Below are positions 1 to 11,586 of a DNA stretch of 64,000 nt, in pieces. How positions within the stretch are numbered: position 1 is the first letter of the stretch; each line of letters opens with the position of its first letter. The notes below the pieces were generated by a model. That model was not told the origin of the DNA and searched no databases. It saw only the letters and a list, made by a program, of their open reading frames with translations. The stretch is from Alphaproteobacteria bacterium (GTDB lineage: Bacteria > Pseudomonadota > Alphaproteobacteria > JAUXUR01): the NCBI GenBank assembly GCA_030680745.1, contig JAUXUR010000038.1:1-64000 (forward strand), given 5' to 3'. The position numbers and the translations under genes were made by a program.

Positions 1-916
<916 letters not shown>

Positions 917-1306
917 AATCCTGGGCTAATATTAAACTCTTCAAAAGATTAACATTTCCCAAACACTTGCTCATATATTGCATGTTTACAACAACTTCGT
1001 TTAAACCAAAAATCAACCATCACTTGCGTAACAATCTATCTTCGACTTCCATCCAACATGACTTACGTCATATCGAACTTCCGTTAATGTTTAACCGCGC
1101 ATCATTGTAAATTTTTTACCATGAATTACTTGTTTTACATCTTTCGATCTATCCAAGTTCATGAGCAAGTTTTCTTATTTAACTCACCCCTTCACCAGGA
1201 CATCTCTCTTTTTATTTCTACTTGTCTATGATCAGTGCCCGATTTTTGTCAGGTCTCCCGCTTTTTTCTGCGAACCGTTTCGGTCTGCTTCGTTGCGGTA
1301 AAGATG
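917..1306 (-). other. 16S rRNA transcript leader
   Basis: This is the stretch between the predicted rRNA promoter and the mature 16S 5' end. It has no credible reading frame. CTTGCTCAT (967-975) and ATGAGCAAG (about 1160-1168) on the plus strand are complementary and could form a long-range stem in the precursor. No clear boxA was recognised. Confidence 0.5.
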
Positions 1307-1335
1307 TTTATAATAGAGTTTCGAACTTCGTGCAA
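1307..1335 (-). promoter_or_regulatory. Predicted sigma70-type promoter of the 16S gene
   Basis: On the minus strand, TTGCAC (1335-1330) and TATAAA (1312-1307) are separated by exactly 17 nt. Transcription would start near 1300 and read toward the 16S gene. The position and the near-consensus boxes fit an rRNA promoter. Confidence 0.65.
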
Positions 1336-2432
1336 GCCCTTTTTTTAATTATTTTTAAAAAAAGTTGTTTTATTTCATTTTTCCTAGGATTTCCGCCATT
1401 TTTTAATTTAAAATTTTGGAAAGGAAACGAAAGAAACGCTGCTTGAACCATAAAAAACTCTACTTCCAGTATTCATTATACCCACAGATTCGAAATGCAA
1501 TCAAGTATTAAATAATGAAGTGATTTATCGCACTAAATTTTCATTTTAATAATGGTTAATTTCTATCTAGATTATGAATATCTAATGCTTTCTTATGTTT
1601 TTTCTATATTTTCTAAAGCCTCTTATTTCATAGATGCTCTAAGGCCCTCATCACTTCCAGTATGATCAATAGACTTCTTTCGAAACTCTACTACTCTGGC
1701 CAATTGATGCGTCGTTTCAGTACTCAAGTCCTCATATATGAAGAATACAGAACGCCCTTCCGTGCCGAACCTTCTATCACTCGCCTCACACCAGCCACTT
1801 TCGAAAGAAGCCTAATATCGTCCATATCCTCTTCCTACTTCAAATTATTGAACGCATCAATTTTCTAGATTCGATATGTTTATTGGAAAATTGGCAATTT
1901 AACTTTATATAAAAGCTTGAGTTTCCATCGTTGCTGCATAACAATCCAAAAATAGTGATGCTCTTATATGTGTTGATTGGTTGATTGTCAGACTTGATCA
2001 TCATACCGCCCTAAAAATGAGCGATGATTCATGACGGTGAAATCCCTTTGTTTTTCTTTAGTGTCGATAGCTTTAAATAAGTTATTTTAATTCTAGAGTT
2101 CATGCTCATATATAGATATACGTAGCAGGTCTCATCAACCTTGCTTCTTATGCAAACAAGTGAACTATACGCAAACCTCTAATCGATCCGTCAAAAAACT
2201 GAAATTTAGAAAAAGCGCATTAACTTACGCAAGAAAGAACTGACATATAATGCTCATTTATACATAAGCATTAAACAGAGATATATATGTTTGAAATTAA
2301 ACGATTTTAAATATCTTTGGAAAGTATTCTTTTATATCCAACGAAATATTATGCCTAATTACAATACGCCATAAAAAAACGTATAATACTTCTAACAATT
2401 AAAAAAATATCTTATGTTAATAAACAAATAAT
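1336..2432. other. Gene-poor AT-rich region, no supported gene
   Basis: No reading frame here has a believable start, composition or domain. The 68-codon frame at 1662-1868 has no ribosome-binding site and no recognisable family. CTTCTTTCGAAA (1674-1685) and TTTCGAAAGAAG (1799-1810) form a 12-nt inverted repeat about 115 nt apart, so a structured RNA or decayed element is possible. No known RNA family was recognised. Confidence 0.5.
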
Positions 2433-2885
2433 TCAATAATTTTTTTCAATAAATATTACTTTGTCAATATTTGTTAAATACATTACATAAGAATATTTAT
2501 CATTTTTTGTATTTTTTTCTATAAAGTCATCATCTAATACTGATTTATTCGTGATGATTTTCCAAAACTCACTATACAAAACACTAGGGACATAAATATT
2601 AAATGCGTTCGTTTTATACAAATAATAATCTTCATTTACTAAAACATTATCATGCTGGGCTGAAATCTCAAATGCTGCATTGACCTTTTTTCGTTGAAAT
2701 TCCATTGTAGGAGAAATCAACTCCCTATTGTAAGCATTTTTACAAAAACCAACTAATAAAGATTTTGTATCAGGATAATCAATAACGGCATAACAATTGC
2801 CAACCAAATTTATTATGATTAAAATTAAAATTAATTTCAACTTACTACTACCCATATTAACATTAATTTTCATCAAACTATCCAT
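2433..2885 (-). CDS. Secreted hypothetical protein, 150 aa
   Basis: I do not recognise a family. The N-terminus carries a long hydrophobic stretch (about residues 15-32, LKLILILIIINLVGNCYA) that looks like a signal peptide. The mature part is small and mixed in charge, with many Asn, Lys and Tyr residues. Several Met codons lie near the start (residues 1, 5, 11) and no strong Shine-Dalgarno sequence decides between them, so the exact start is uncertain. It is transcribed in the same direction as the secreted 439-aa gene upstream, about 100 nt away, and may be co-transcribed with it. It could be an envelope protein or an exported effector; nothing in the sequence settles this. Confidence 0.6.
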   Translation of the reverse strand: MDSLMKINVNMGSSKLKLILILIIINLVGNCYAVIDYPDTKSLLVGFCKNAYNRELISPTMEFQRKKVNAAFEISAQHDNVLVNEDYYLYKTNAFNIYVPSVLYSEFWKIITNKSVLDDDFIEKNTKNDKYSYVMYLTNIDKVIFIEKNY

Positions 2886-2991
2886 CTTTGTATTTAATCA
2901 TACAATGATATAGCTTTTAATAATAAAAATAGCAAGAGAAATTGATTTACGTAAAAAACAGTTTCCCTTGCTGTGCATTCAAAGTTATAAA

Positions 2992-4311
2992 TTATTCGTC
3001 AGTATATTTACCTCGTTTGAACGAATTATCAATTGTTATATTTTGATCGCTTGCAGTAGAAACATCATGACTTCGCTTATTCCTAACAGGCACATCAAGT
3101 TTTTTACTCTCTGCTGCTTTCCGCAGTGCTTTAAGATCTTCTATTTCTTGTAATTTTAGCTTTCTATAATTATCCGAAAGCTTATTTACAACAATAATAG
3201 TTTTGTAAGGCACCCTTACAACATCTTTATCACCCAAAATCGTAAGACACGATGTATATAAATATTGCATTACATCTAAATCAAGACATCTAAAATCATT
3301 AATCAATGAATTGTAAAATGCATTATCAAACGAAACATAATGTACCATCGTATTTTCAATATCATGATACATATATTCCAACAATCTATTAACAGCATTT
3401 AAATTTTTGTTATTATAGATTAATGAACATTTTAACAAATTCAATTTATGAAACACAACATTTTCAAATTGAACATATGTACCGTTTAATTGAAAATCAG
3501 GTATTGCTCTCAATCTACCTTTTTGACTGTCAATGTATGTTGAATTAATTGTCAAAGGACCAGAATTATACTCATCAAATACAATTTTCTCATAATCAAT
3601 TAAATGAGAATATGTTTGAGACAATTCATATAAAGCATCAGAAAACCATTTTCGTTTTTCTTCATTCATTATATTATCTGCTTCATGTTTTTTTATTGCT
3701 TTAATTAAAGTATATTCAGCAATGTAATCACCCAATTGATTAGGATATTTTTCAATACCTCTCTTTATATGCCTAAAAGAACGCGCTAGGATTAATATTT
3801 CTTCTAAAGAACATTTATCTATTGATTGATTAATAACAGTTTTTACTTCATTAAAAGTATATATTTTTTTTTCATCAGGAAAAAATCCTTTTAAAAGATC
3901 TTTAGACAAAATCAACCTTGCTTTTTTGTCATCAGAAAAAGAACTTAATTTTTCTTGATCCATCTCTAATGGTTCAACACAACCAAATATTAGTTTATTT
4001 CCTGGCTTTGCTTGATATTGATCGAGAAAAAAATTAACGGAAAAGCCATCCAGAAGACCACTTATAGCTGGCAAAGCTGCATCAACTGGTGAAATAATGA
4101 TCGAATCAAAAAAAGGACTTCTAGAATCCAAAATTTCGATTTTTTTAATTATAGCTACTTCTTGACTTATGTCGGTCTGTGCCTTGGATTCAGTTTGTAT
4201 TCCAGAAGAAGAACTAACAATAGAAGTCTCACCTTCACCACCAACTGCATTTAAATGATTCGCAGCAAGCAAAAACAAACCTGTGCACAATAAATTTCTT
4301 AACATTCTCAT
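2992..4311 (-). CDS. Secreted hypothetical protein, 439 aa
   Basis: No family was recognised. I chose the ATG at 4311 because GGAG lies six bases upstream; an upstream GTG at 4323 is in frame but lacks a site. The first 22 residues (MRMLRNLLCTGLFLLAANHLNA) read as a signal peptide. A Ser/Thr-rich linker follows, then a mostly helical body. The C-terminal 45 residues are basic and hydrophilic with KRSHD and KRGK clusters that resemble a loose bipartite nuclear-localisation pattern, which is weak evidence. The start context (TTTATTATGAGA) is almost the same as that of the secreted gene ending at 14037, which hints at shared ancestry of the 5' ends. It may be an exported effector, by inference only. 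Confidence 0.65.
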   Translation of the reverse strand: MRMLRNLLCTGLFLLAANHLNAVGGEGETSIVSSSSGIQTESKAQTDISQEVAIIKKIEILDSRSPFFDSIIISPVDAALPAISGLLDGFSVNFFLDQYQAKPGNKLIFGCVEPLEMDQEKLSSFSDDKKARLILSKDLLKGFFPDEKKIYTFNEVKTVINQSIDKCSLEEILILARSFRHIKRGIEKYPNQLGDYIAEYTLIKAIKKHEADNIMNEEKRKWFSDALYELSQTYSHLIDYEKIVFDEYNSGPLTINSTYIDSQKGRLRAIPDFQLNGTYVQFENVVFHKLNLLKCSLIYNNKNLNAVNRLLEYMYHDIENTMVHYVSFDNAFYNSLINDFRCLDLDVMQYLYTSCLTILGDKDVVRVPYKTIIVVNKLSDNYRKLKLQEIEDLKALRKAAESKKLDVPVRNKRSHDVSTASDQNITIDNSFKRGKYTDE

Positions 4312-5632
<1,321 letters not shown>

Positions 5633-5643
5633 GAAAAACGTTC

Positions 5644-6813
5644 ATGAATATACATGAGTATCAAGCTAAAAGGCTTCTTGCCCGCTATGGCGTCCCCATT
5701 TTAAAGGGTCAAATCGCTTACACACCTCAAGAAGCACATAAAGCAGCCCAAGAAATAAGTGGCAATTTATGGGTTGTTAAAGCCCAAATCCATGCAGGTG
5801 GGCGTGGCAAAGGTGGCGGCATTAAACTTGCCAAAACAATTGACGATGTTCAAGCTTTCACCAAACAAATGATTGGAATGAAACTAGTTACGCCTCAAAC
5901 TGGCCCCAAAGGCAAAGAAGTCAGACGCGTTTACATCGAAGAAGGTTCGCCTTACCAAAAACAATATTACCTCAGCATGCTTATTGACCGCAATTCAAGC
6001 CATGTGACGCTTATAGCCTCTTCTGAAGGTGGCGTTGAGATTGAAGAAGTAGCAAGTAAACATCCTGAAAAAATTATTCGACAAGCTTTTGATCCTATTC
6101 AAGGATTTCAACCTTATTATGCACGTAAAGTCGGGTTCAAATTAGGCTTAACATCCAGTCAAGTAAACCAATTCGTGAAAATAATTCATGGCCTTTACCA
6201 AGCCTTTAACGAATTAGATGCAAGCTTGATTGAGATCAATCCGCTCGTTTTAACGGAAAAAGGCGATCTTATCGCCCTTGATGCTAAAATGAATTTTGAT
6301 GAAAATGCGCTGTATCGTCAAAAAGAAGTACTCGATATGCGTGATCTTGATGAAGAAGATCCCATGGAGATCGAAGCCAGCAATTCAAATCTTAACTATA
6401 TCAAACTCGATGGCAATATTGGCTGTATGGTCAATGGCGCAGGGCTTGCCATGGCAACAATGGATATGATCAAGCTTAACAATGGTGCGCCTGCGAATTT
6501 CTTGGATGTTGGCGGAAGTGCGACGAAAGAACGCGTCACAACAGCTTTTAAACTTATTTTGTCTGACCCCAATGTTGAAGCCATTCTTGTCAATATTTTT
6601 GGTGGCATCATGCGTTGTGACGTCATTGCCGAAGGCATTGTAGCTGCAGCGCGCGAAATCAGCCTTCATGTACCACTCGTTGTGCGCCTTCAAGGCACGA
6701 ATGTGGATATGGGACGCAAAATATTACAACAATCAGGCCTTCCAATTTTATCAGCTGAAACATTAGCCGACGCTGCCCAACAAATTGTAACCGCCGTGAA
6801 GGAGGCTGCATAA
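5644..6813 (+). CDS. sucC: Succinyl-CoA synthetase beta subunit
   Basis: ADP-forming succinate-CoA ligase beta chain. It makes ATP (or GTP) from succinyl-CoA in the TCA cycle as a complex with SucD. The 389-residue length is normal. The protein starts [12 protein letters not shown] as in the family and has an ATP-grasp domain in the first ~240 residues ([12 protein letters not shown] near 46-57). The ligase/CoA domain follows, with the [11 protein letters not shown] and [10 protein letters not shown] motifs near 264 and 316. It is the middle gene of the mdh operon; its stop codon overlaps the sucD start (TAATG), so translation is probably coupled. Confidence 0.97.
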   Translation: MNIHEYQAKRLLARYGVPILKGQIAYTPQEAHKAAQEISGNLWVVKAQIHAGGRGKGGGIKLAKTIDDVQAFTKQMIGMKLVTPQTGPKGKEVRRVYIEEGSPYQKQYYLSMLIDRNSSHVTLIASSEGGVEIEEVASKHPEKIIRQAFDPIQGFQPYYARKVGFKLGLTSSQVNQFVKIIHGLYQAFNELDASLIEINPLVLTEKGDLIALDAKMNFDENALYRQKEVLDMRDLDEEDPMEIEASNSNLNYIKLDGNIGCMVNGAGLAMATMDMIKLNNGAPANFLDVGGSATKERVTTAFKLILSDPNVEAILVNIFGGIMRCDVIAEGIVAAAREISLHVPLVVRLQGTNVDMGRKILQQSGLPILSAETLADAAQQIVTAVKEAA

Positions 6814-7682
6814 TGGCTATTCTTATTAACCAAAACACTAAAGTTATCTGCCAGGGCTTCACTGGCGCGCAAGGTACATTTCATTCCGAACAAGCCATCG
6901 CCTATGGTACGAAAATGGTTGGCGGCGTGACACCTGGTAAAGGCGGCACGACTCATTTAAACCTGCCCGTTTTCAATACTGTTGAAGAAGCAACCATCAC
7001 AACAGGCGCCAATGCAACCGTTATCTATGTACCACCACCATTCGCAGCCGATGCTATTTTGGAAGCAATTGACGCGGGTATCGCCCTTATCATTTGCATC
7101 ACAGAAGGCATTCCGACCATTGATATGGTTCGGGTTAAACGCGCGATTCAAAATACCGGTTCCATTTTAATAGGACCCAATTGTCCAGGCGTTATTACAC
7201 CTGATCAATGTAAAATTGGCATCATGCCTGGTCATATTCACAGAGCTGGCAAAATCGGTATTGTGTCCCGTTCAGGGACGCTGACTTATGAAGCGGTGCA
7301 ACAAGTAACAGATGTAGGGCTCGGCCAATCGACATGTGTCGGCATTGGGGGCGATCCTATTCCTGGATCTAACTTTGTTGATATTCTCGACCTTTTCATC
7401 AAAGATCCAGAAACACATGGCATTGTCATGATTGGTGAAATTGGTGGCGATGCTGAAGAGCAAGCAGCAGATTTCATCAAGCAATCCAAAACAAAAAAAC
7501 CAATAGTGTCCTTTATTGCTGGGATTTCAGCCCCTGCAGGTCGCCGTATGGGCCACGCAGGTGCTATCATTTCTGGAGGCAAAGGAACAGCTGAAAGTAA
7601 GATCGAGGCATTACGCGCTGCTGGCGTAAAAGTAGTCAACTCACCCGCATTAATTGGTGAAACGATTGCAAAATGTTTCTAA
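6813..7682 (+). CDS. sucD: Succinyl-CoA synthetase alpha subunit
   Basis: Alpha chain of succinyl-CoA synthetase, which carries the phosphorylated active-site histidine. The 289-residue length is normal for the family. The CoA-binding Rossmann region contains [14 protein letters not shown] near residues 15-28, and the active-site histidine lies in [11 protein letters not shown] near residues 247-257. It overlaps sucC by one base and ends the operon. Two hairpins, at 7703-7730 and 7751-7780, follow the stop. The reading frames predicted on the opposite strand here are shadows of this gene. Confidence 0.97.
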   Translation: MAILINQNTKVICQGFTGAQGTFHSEQAIAYGTKMVGGVTPGKGGTTHLNLPVFNTVEEATITTGANATVIYVPPPFAADAILEAIDAGIALIICITEGIPTIDMVRVKRAIQNTGSILIGPNCPGVITPDQCKIGIMPGHIHRAGKIGIVSRSGTLTYEAVQQVTDVGLGQSTCVGIGGDPIPGSNFVDILDLFIKDPETHGIVMIGEIGGDAEEQAADFIKQSKTKKPIVSFIAGISAPAGRRMGHAGAIISGGKGTAESKIEALRAAGVKVVNSPALIGETIAKCF

Positions 7683-7702
7683 GATAATACTTTAATAACC
7701 TA

Positions 7703-7730
7703 AGCCCTCGCTTTCGCGGGGGTGCTATTT
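7703..7730 (+). terminator. GC-rich hairpin after sucD
   Basis: AGCCCTCGC and GCGGGGGTGCT can pair around a TTTC loop, followed by TATTT. The U-tract is weak, so this may be an attenuating hairpin rather than a full terminator. Confidence 0.4.
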
Positions 7731-7750
7731 CCAAACGTTTTAAATCTAAT

Positions 7751-7780
7751 AAAAAAAGCCTCCCCAAAAGGAGGCTTTTA
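7751..7780. terminator. Bidirectional rho-independent terminator
   Basis: AAGCCTCC and GGAGGCTT pair around CCAAAA. A run of seven A precedes the stem and TTTT follows it. It therefore works for the minus-strand gene ending at 7785 (seven U in its RNA) and more weakly for sucD. Confidence 0.85.
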
Positions 7781-7784
7781 ATGA

Positions 7785-8645
7785 TCAATTTATAGATTTA
7801 ATACGAATTGTAAATGGTCTCTTGAGCTCCCCATTTGAATATAACTTACCCTCATAAAAGCTCTGATTTGGATAAGTATAATTGGGTATCTTTAACTCAT
7901 AATTTTCATTAGTAAGCTTCGATATCATCTTAAAAAGACTTTGATACGAACCATCAACAGAACATTTAAAAACTTTATTATGACTCGCAGATCGCCAGAA
8001 AAATTCATTATTTTCAGACAATTCTGCAAAAGAAAAAACACAATCTTTTAAAACAGTTCTTATAACGGGCGATTTTGTTGAAACAAATAAATACACATCT
8101 TCATCAAATTTATTGTCATTCGTAAATATATGATATGTAGCTCTAAAGCACTTATCACCTAGAGGTGTTTTTAGACCTGTAAATTTCAACTTTACATTAT
8201 CCATGGATTCACATGCTGCAGCTGCCCCATAACTAGGTTGATCTTCCAAATCAAAAGCATACAGATAAATAATATTATCTATTTCTTTTATACCACCATT
8301 TTCACTTGTACTAAATTCACGTATCTTAAATCCTTTGAAAAATTCTTGATCCGATTTTTTTGAAAAATGAACAAAAGGCCCTTCTTCCACATAACGAACT
8401 TCTTCGCTTTCCTCGATATTCAAACTGATATTCTCATTTTCATCAATTTCATCAGATGCAACTACAATCAGCGAATTATCACCATTGTCCTCTTGGTCAA
8501 TAATATTGTCATTTATCTCGTTATTAGCCACAATCTGACTTTCAGATAAGTCCTGAACATCTTCCCCAACAGTCTGAACAGCATAAACAGATCCGAACAG
8601 CAAAATGCTTAAAAGTGAAGCATTTATAAAAATTTTGTGAAACAT
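7785..8645 (-). CDS. Secreted hypothetical protein, 286 aa
   Basis: Family not recognised. A clear signal peptide (MFHKIFINASLLSILLFGSVYA, residues 1-22) follows a good AGAGAGGA ribosome-binding site, so the start is well supported. Residues 23-75 are strongly acidic and Asn/Asp/Glu-rich, probably disordered. The rest has alternating hydrophobic residues typical of a beta-rich fold, with cysteines in the mature part (near 128, 143 and 186) that could form disulfides after export. The gene is single and ends at the bidirectional terminator. Export to the periplasm or beyond is the only role the sequence supports. Confidence 0.65.
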   Translation of the reverse strand: MFHKIFINASLLSILLFGSVYAVQTVGEDVQDLSESQIVANNEINDNIIDQEDNGDNSLIVVASDEIDENENISLNIEESEEVRYVEEGPFVHFSKKSDQEFFKGFKIREFSTSENGGIKEIDNIIYLYAFDLEDQPSYGAAAACESMDNVKLKFTGLKTPLGDKCFRATYHIFTNDNKFDEDVYLFVSTKSPVIRTVLKDCVFSFAELSENNEFFWRSASHNKVFKCSVDGSYQSLFKMISKLTNENYELKIPNYTYPNQSFYEGKLYSNGELKRPFTIRIKSIN

Positions 8646-8801
8646 AGCATCCTCTCTCGATTATTTTTTTGATTTAAAATATGTTAAAAATTTTTATGCA
8701 ATACATCAATAAATTGAAACACACAGGCAAACATCTATATTTTTTTGTTGTAAAATTGTTTTAAAATTCATAGAGATAAAAAAATTTACGCATTCTTTTA
8801 T

Positions 8802-8830
8802 TTGACGACTCATATAAAATTTGATACTCA
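8802..8830 (+). promoter_or_regulatory. Possible promoter upstream of the NTF2-like gene
   Basis: TTGACG (8802-8807) is a good -35 match. The hexamer TACTCA 17 nt further on is a poor -10 match. The next start codon, TTG at 8872, is about 40 nt downstream. Tentative. Confidence 0.3.
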
Positions 8831-8871
8831 TTTTCAAAACAACCAAACACAATTTTCTAAGGAAAAACATC

Positions 8872-9336
8872 TTGAAAAGATTACTCAAAACACTTTCTAT
8901 GCTCGTAATCTGCATCACAATTTCAAATGCCTCATGGGCACTTAATGCAGACAAATTAAAAGAGCTTGGTGAAAATTACATCCAGTTCATGAGCTCCATC
9001 GGCAAAGGCGAGGAATTCGCTTCAAAAATGCCTGGGATTTTCCACCCAGATTGTGAAAAAATTGAAAACGGCACATTGCTGTTAAATACATTTGATGGAC
9101 ATGTTGCACAACTTCAAAAAGCATTTGATTTTCTTGGGTGTTGGACAATTGAACCCCTTAACATCTTACCGACCGCCATGGAAAATAAATGTGTTATTTA
9201 TTTCAAATGGTACACTGATAAATTAGAACCACATGCAACCATGGCTATTTTAAGCTTTAATGAAGACGGCTTCATGACTAAAATTGATGAAATGTGGAAT
9301 AAATATCAATCCAAAACACTGGTATCGGATGAATGA
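8872..9336 (+). CDS. Small secreted protein, possibly NTF2/SnoaL-like, 154 aa
   Basis: I start the gene at TTG 8872 because AAGGA lies upstream and the translation then begins MKRLLKTLSMLVICITISNASWA, a good signal peptide. The frame is open back to 8821 but that start has no site. The mature protein has an N-terminal helical part, then segments such as CVIYFKWYTDKL and ATMAILSFNEDGFMTKIDEMWN. The pattern 'strand, then FNEDGxMxKIDEMW' resembles the SnoaL/NTF2-like fold (a cone-shaped ligand-binding or dimerisation fold), which I consider likely but unproven. Two cysteines (about 62 and 87) may pair. It lies between a divergent secreted gene and a palindromic repeat. Confidence 0.6.
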   Translation: MKRLLKTLSMLVICITISNASWALNADKLKELGENYIQFMSSIGKGEEFASKMPGIFHPDCEKIENGTLLLNTFDGHVAQLQKAFDFLGCWTIEPLNILPTAMENKCVIYFKWYTDKLEPHATMAILSFNEDGFMTKIDEMWNKYQSKTLVSDE

Positions 9337-9347
9337 AGGCGGATCAG

Positions 9348-9600
9348 CTGCGTGCCGACTTCATATCATTACCCACAAGTAAATTAAAATATTGATAATA
9401 ATAACAATTATTCACCCACCTCCTACGTCCCGCGACTTGTTCGCGGGATCCAGAAAGTAAATAAAGAAGATAATCATTGTCCAATTTATACAATATTGAC
9501 TTTTGAAAAGATCGCCTAGATCCCGCGAACAAGTCGCGGGACGTAGGAAGAGGTGGCGTTTATATTCACGGGAATGATATGTGCCGACTTATGTGTGGCA
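9348..9600. repeat. Composite palindromic repeat (family R1)
   Basis: A 29-nt arm at 9422-9450 (CCTACGTCCCGCGACTTGTT and onward) is the exact reverse complement of 9519-9547. Each arm is itself palindromic (CCCGCGA / TCGCGGG). Outside them, CCGACTTCATATCATTACCC on the left has a weaker mirror at about 9570-9590 (GGAATGATATGTGCCGACTT). The same building blocks recur at 57895-58291. No open reading frame inside is credible. Confidence 0.85.
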
Positions 9601-9622
9601 CATAGGCATTGATAATCAATCC

Positions 9623-11347
9623 TTAATCTTTTTCTTCATCAGATTTTTCAGCATCTGAAATATTTGAATTCACGTCACCAACATCATCTTCATCAGATTT
9701 ATCTTCGTCCGAATCATTTGAATCCACATGAACCTCATCATCGCTATAGTGATCACCATCATACTCACGCATTACTTCGTTTACGATTGTACGAATTGCT
9801 GTATTCTCGTCAGCATTTTGACCCAAAATTACATCTGGTTTTTTCTTCACATAATTAAAGATATGCATGAAGAAATTATAAACAGATCTATATTTATCAT
9901 CATGCGCATAAAAAAGACTATAAAAAAGCAACGTAAATTTATGTTCTGGGACAATAGGTGAAAGTTCGACCAAGATATTTAAACATTTGTGATGATCAAG
10001 GTTTTCAATATCAAAATGCTCAGCCCCAATATTTTCCAATTTTGCAAATGTATCCTCTGCTAATTTTCTAAGATTTTCAATTTGCGCGTTATTTTGCGTC
10101 ACAATCGCATGATAAACAAGCAAGCAATAATCTTCTGCTGAAACAGGCGACTGTTCTGGCTTATCAAGGTAAGGTAACAAAAGAAGTACTAATTTAGAAA
10201 ATTTAGAAAAATTATAAAACGAACCATTTTCATTATCAACAAAAGGATTACCCACCCAACTTTCAAACATTTGATTGGCATTTTGTGAGAGTAATTTCAT
10301 TGCATATTTTTTATAAAAAGGATGATTCAAAAGATCTATAATTGTATTCATTTCTTCACAAGCATCTTCATCCTCTTCCATTTCATCAAGCAAATGATAG
10401 ACATCTAATTTTCTTGAAATCACTTCCCATAAAAGGTCGCGAATTTTTTTATTGGCCTCTAAAGAACCACCCATCGTAAAATCAGGCGTTTTAATAGCAA
10501 GATCTGCCGCTTCTTTAAGCATTCTTTCCCATTGATAGCATTCTTTTTTTACATCTTTAAGCAATTTATAATATGCATAAGGTAAAACAGCCCCATTATT
10601 TAAAGAATTATCATAAAATTGATCAATTTTTTCTTTCATTAATACAAATTCATTTTTGGGAGCTTCCATGCCAAAATATTTTACTTTGATTGGTTTTTTT
10701 TCAGGCATCTTATATTTTTTCAAAAGCAATCTAATGCCTTTATTCATTTCAAAAGATCCACCAAGCACATATTCTTGATGTGCACTTGCTTCAATCTGAA
10801 ACTGTTTTAATTTTTCTGTAGCATCATCACTTTTGTAATCTTCTGAAAGAATATCTAAAGCTAAATAATATTGTAGTGGTAAATTCTTACCCGTTCTTCC
10901 ATTTTTTTCACTATGTTGGATACATAACTCAATCAATTCTTTTTCTGATTTTTGTAACAATTCACCCAATATTACTTTAATCGTCTCAAAATCAAAAAAT
11001 TCAAAATACGTATTCTTTAATTTTACAAGTTCAAAAGTGCCAATCTCAGACCCCGAATATGTTCTTTTTACAACAAAAACATATCCTCTATCATTTTTTT
11101 TACCCTTCTCAATATAAATTTTTTCATGCAAGCATTGTTGAATAACATCAGGTATTATTAACAAATAATAAGATGTTTTTTCAGTATAACTAGTTGTATG
11201 CTTTAATAAGTTTCCATTTTTTTGAATATCAAGAATATCTTTATACTCTATAAAAGCACAATCATCAAACAATGATACAGCAAAAACAAATTTTGGTAGT
11301 GTAATCAATAAAAATAATAAGCAAAATATTTTACTATTTTTTCTCAT
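9623..11347 (-). CDS. Secreted protein with an acidic tail, 574 aa
   Basis: Family not recognised. The start is uncertain: the frame is open to 11374, but ATG at 11347 has GGA upstream and gives a standard signal peptide (MRKNSKIFCLLFLLITLPKF). The body is helical, rich in Leu, Lys and Tyr, and includes two similar segments, GGSFEMNKGIRLLLKKY and GGSLEANKKIRDLLWEV, about 100 residues apart, that suggest an internal repeat. The last 40 residues are almost entirely Asp, Glu, Ser and Asn (SDDEVH, SDEDKSDEDD, SDEEKD). Such tails are common in chromatin-associated eukaryotic proteins and in some exported effectors, but here the meaning is open. The gene lies alone between a repeat and the divergent phytase-like gene. 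Confidence 0.65.
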   Translation of the reverse strand: MRKNSKIFCLLFLLITLPKFVFAVSLFDDCAFIEYKDILDIQKNGNLLKHTTSYTEKTSYYLLIIPDVIQQCLHEKIYIEKGKKNDRGYVFVVKRTYSGSEIGTFELVKLKNTYFEFFDFETIKVILGELLQKSEKELIELCIQHSEKNGRTGKNLPLQYYLALDILSEDYKSDDATEKLKQFQIEASAHQEYVLGGSFEMNKGIRLLLKKYKMPEKKPIKVKYFGMEAPKNEFVLMKEKIDQFYDNSLNNGAVLPYAYYKLLKDVKKECYQWERMLKEAADLAIKTPDFTMGGSLEANKKIRDLLWEVISRKLDVYHLLDEMEEDEDACEEMNTIIDLLNHPFYKKYAMKLLSQNANQMFESWVGNPFVDNENGSFYNFSKFSKLVLLLLPYLDKPEQSPVSAEDYCLLVYHAIVTQNNAQIENLRKLAEDTFAKLENIGAEHFDIENLDHHKCLNILVELSPIVPEHKFTLLFYSLFYAHDDKYRSVYNFFMHIFNYVKKKPDVILGQNADENTAIRTIVNEVMREYDGDHYSDDEVHVDSNDSDEDKSDEDDVGDVNSNISDAEKSDEEKD

Positions 11348-11586
11348 ACAATAAATTCCTATTTTTTTCATCATGATTTCCTATTTAATTTTTTACAATA
11401 AAATCTTATACACGATTTTTTATTAAAAATATATAAGTAAAAAACACTTAATTTCTTACACACAACAAAAAAAACATGCCATTGAAAAAATTGATTGAGT
11501 CCGTAAATTTTAAGACAACATCCCTATCTTTTCACTTTTTGTTTTTTCTATACAATAAACAAAAAATAAAATAGGGAGGAACATCT

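Noticed and set aside
1662-1868. 68-codon reading frame on the plus strand
   Set aside because: No ribosome-binding site, no recognisable domain, and it overlaps an inverted repeat; not enough to call a gene.
6385-7639. Long minus-strand frames opposite sucC and sucD
   Set aside because: Shadows of strongly conserved plus-strand genes.
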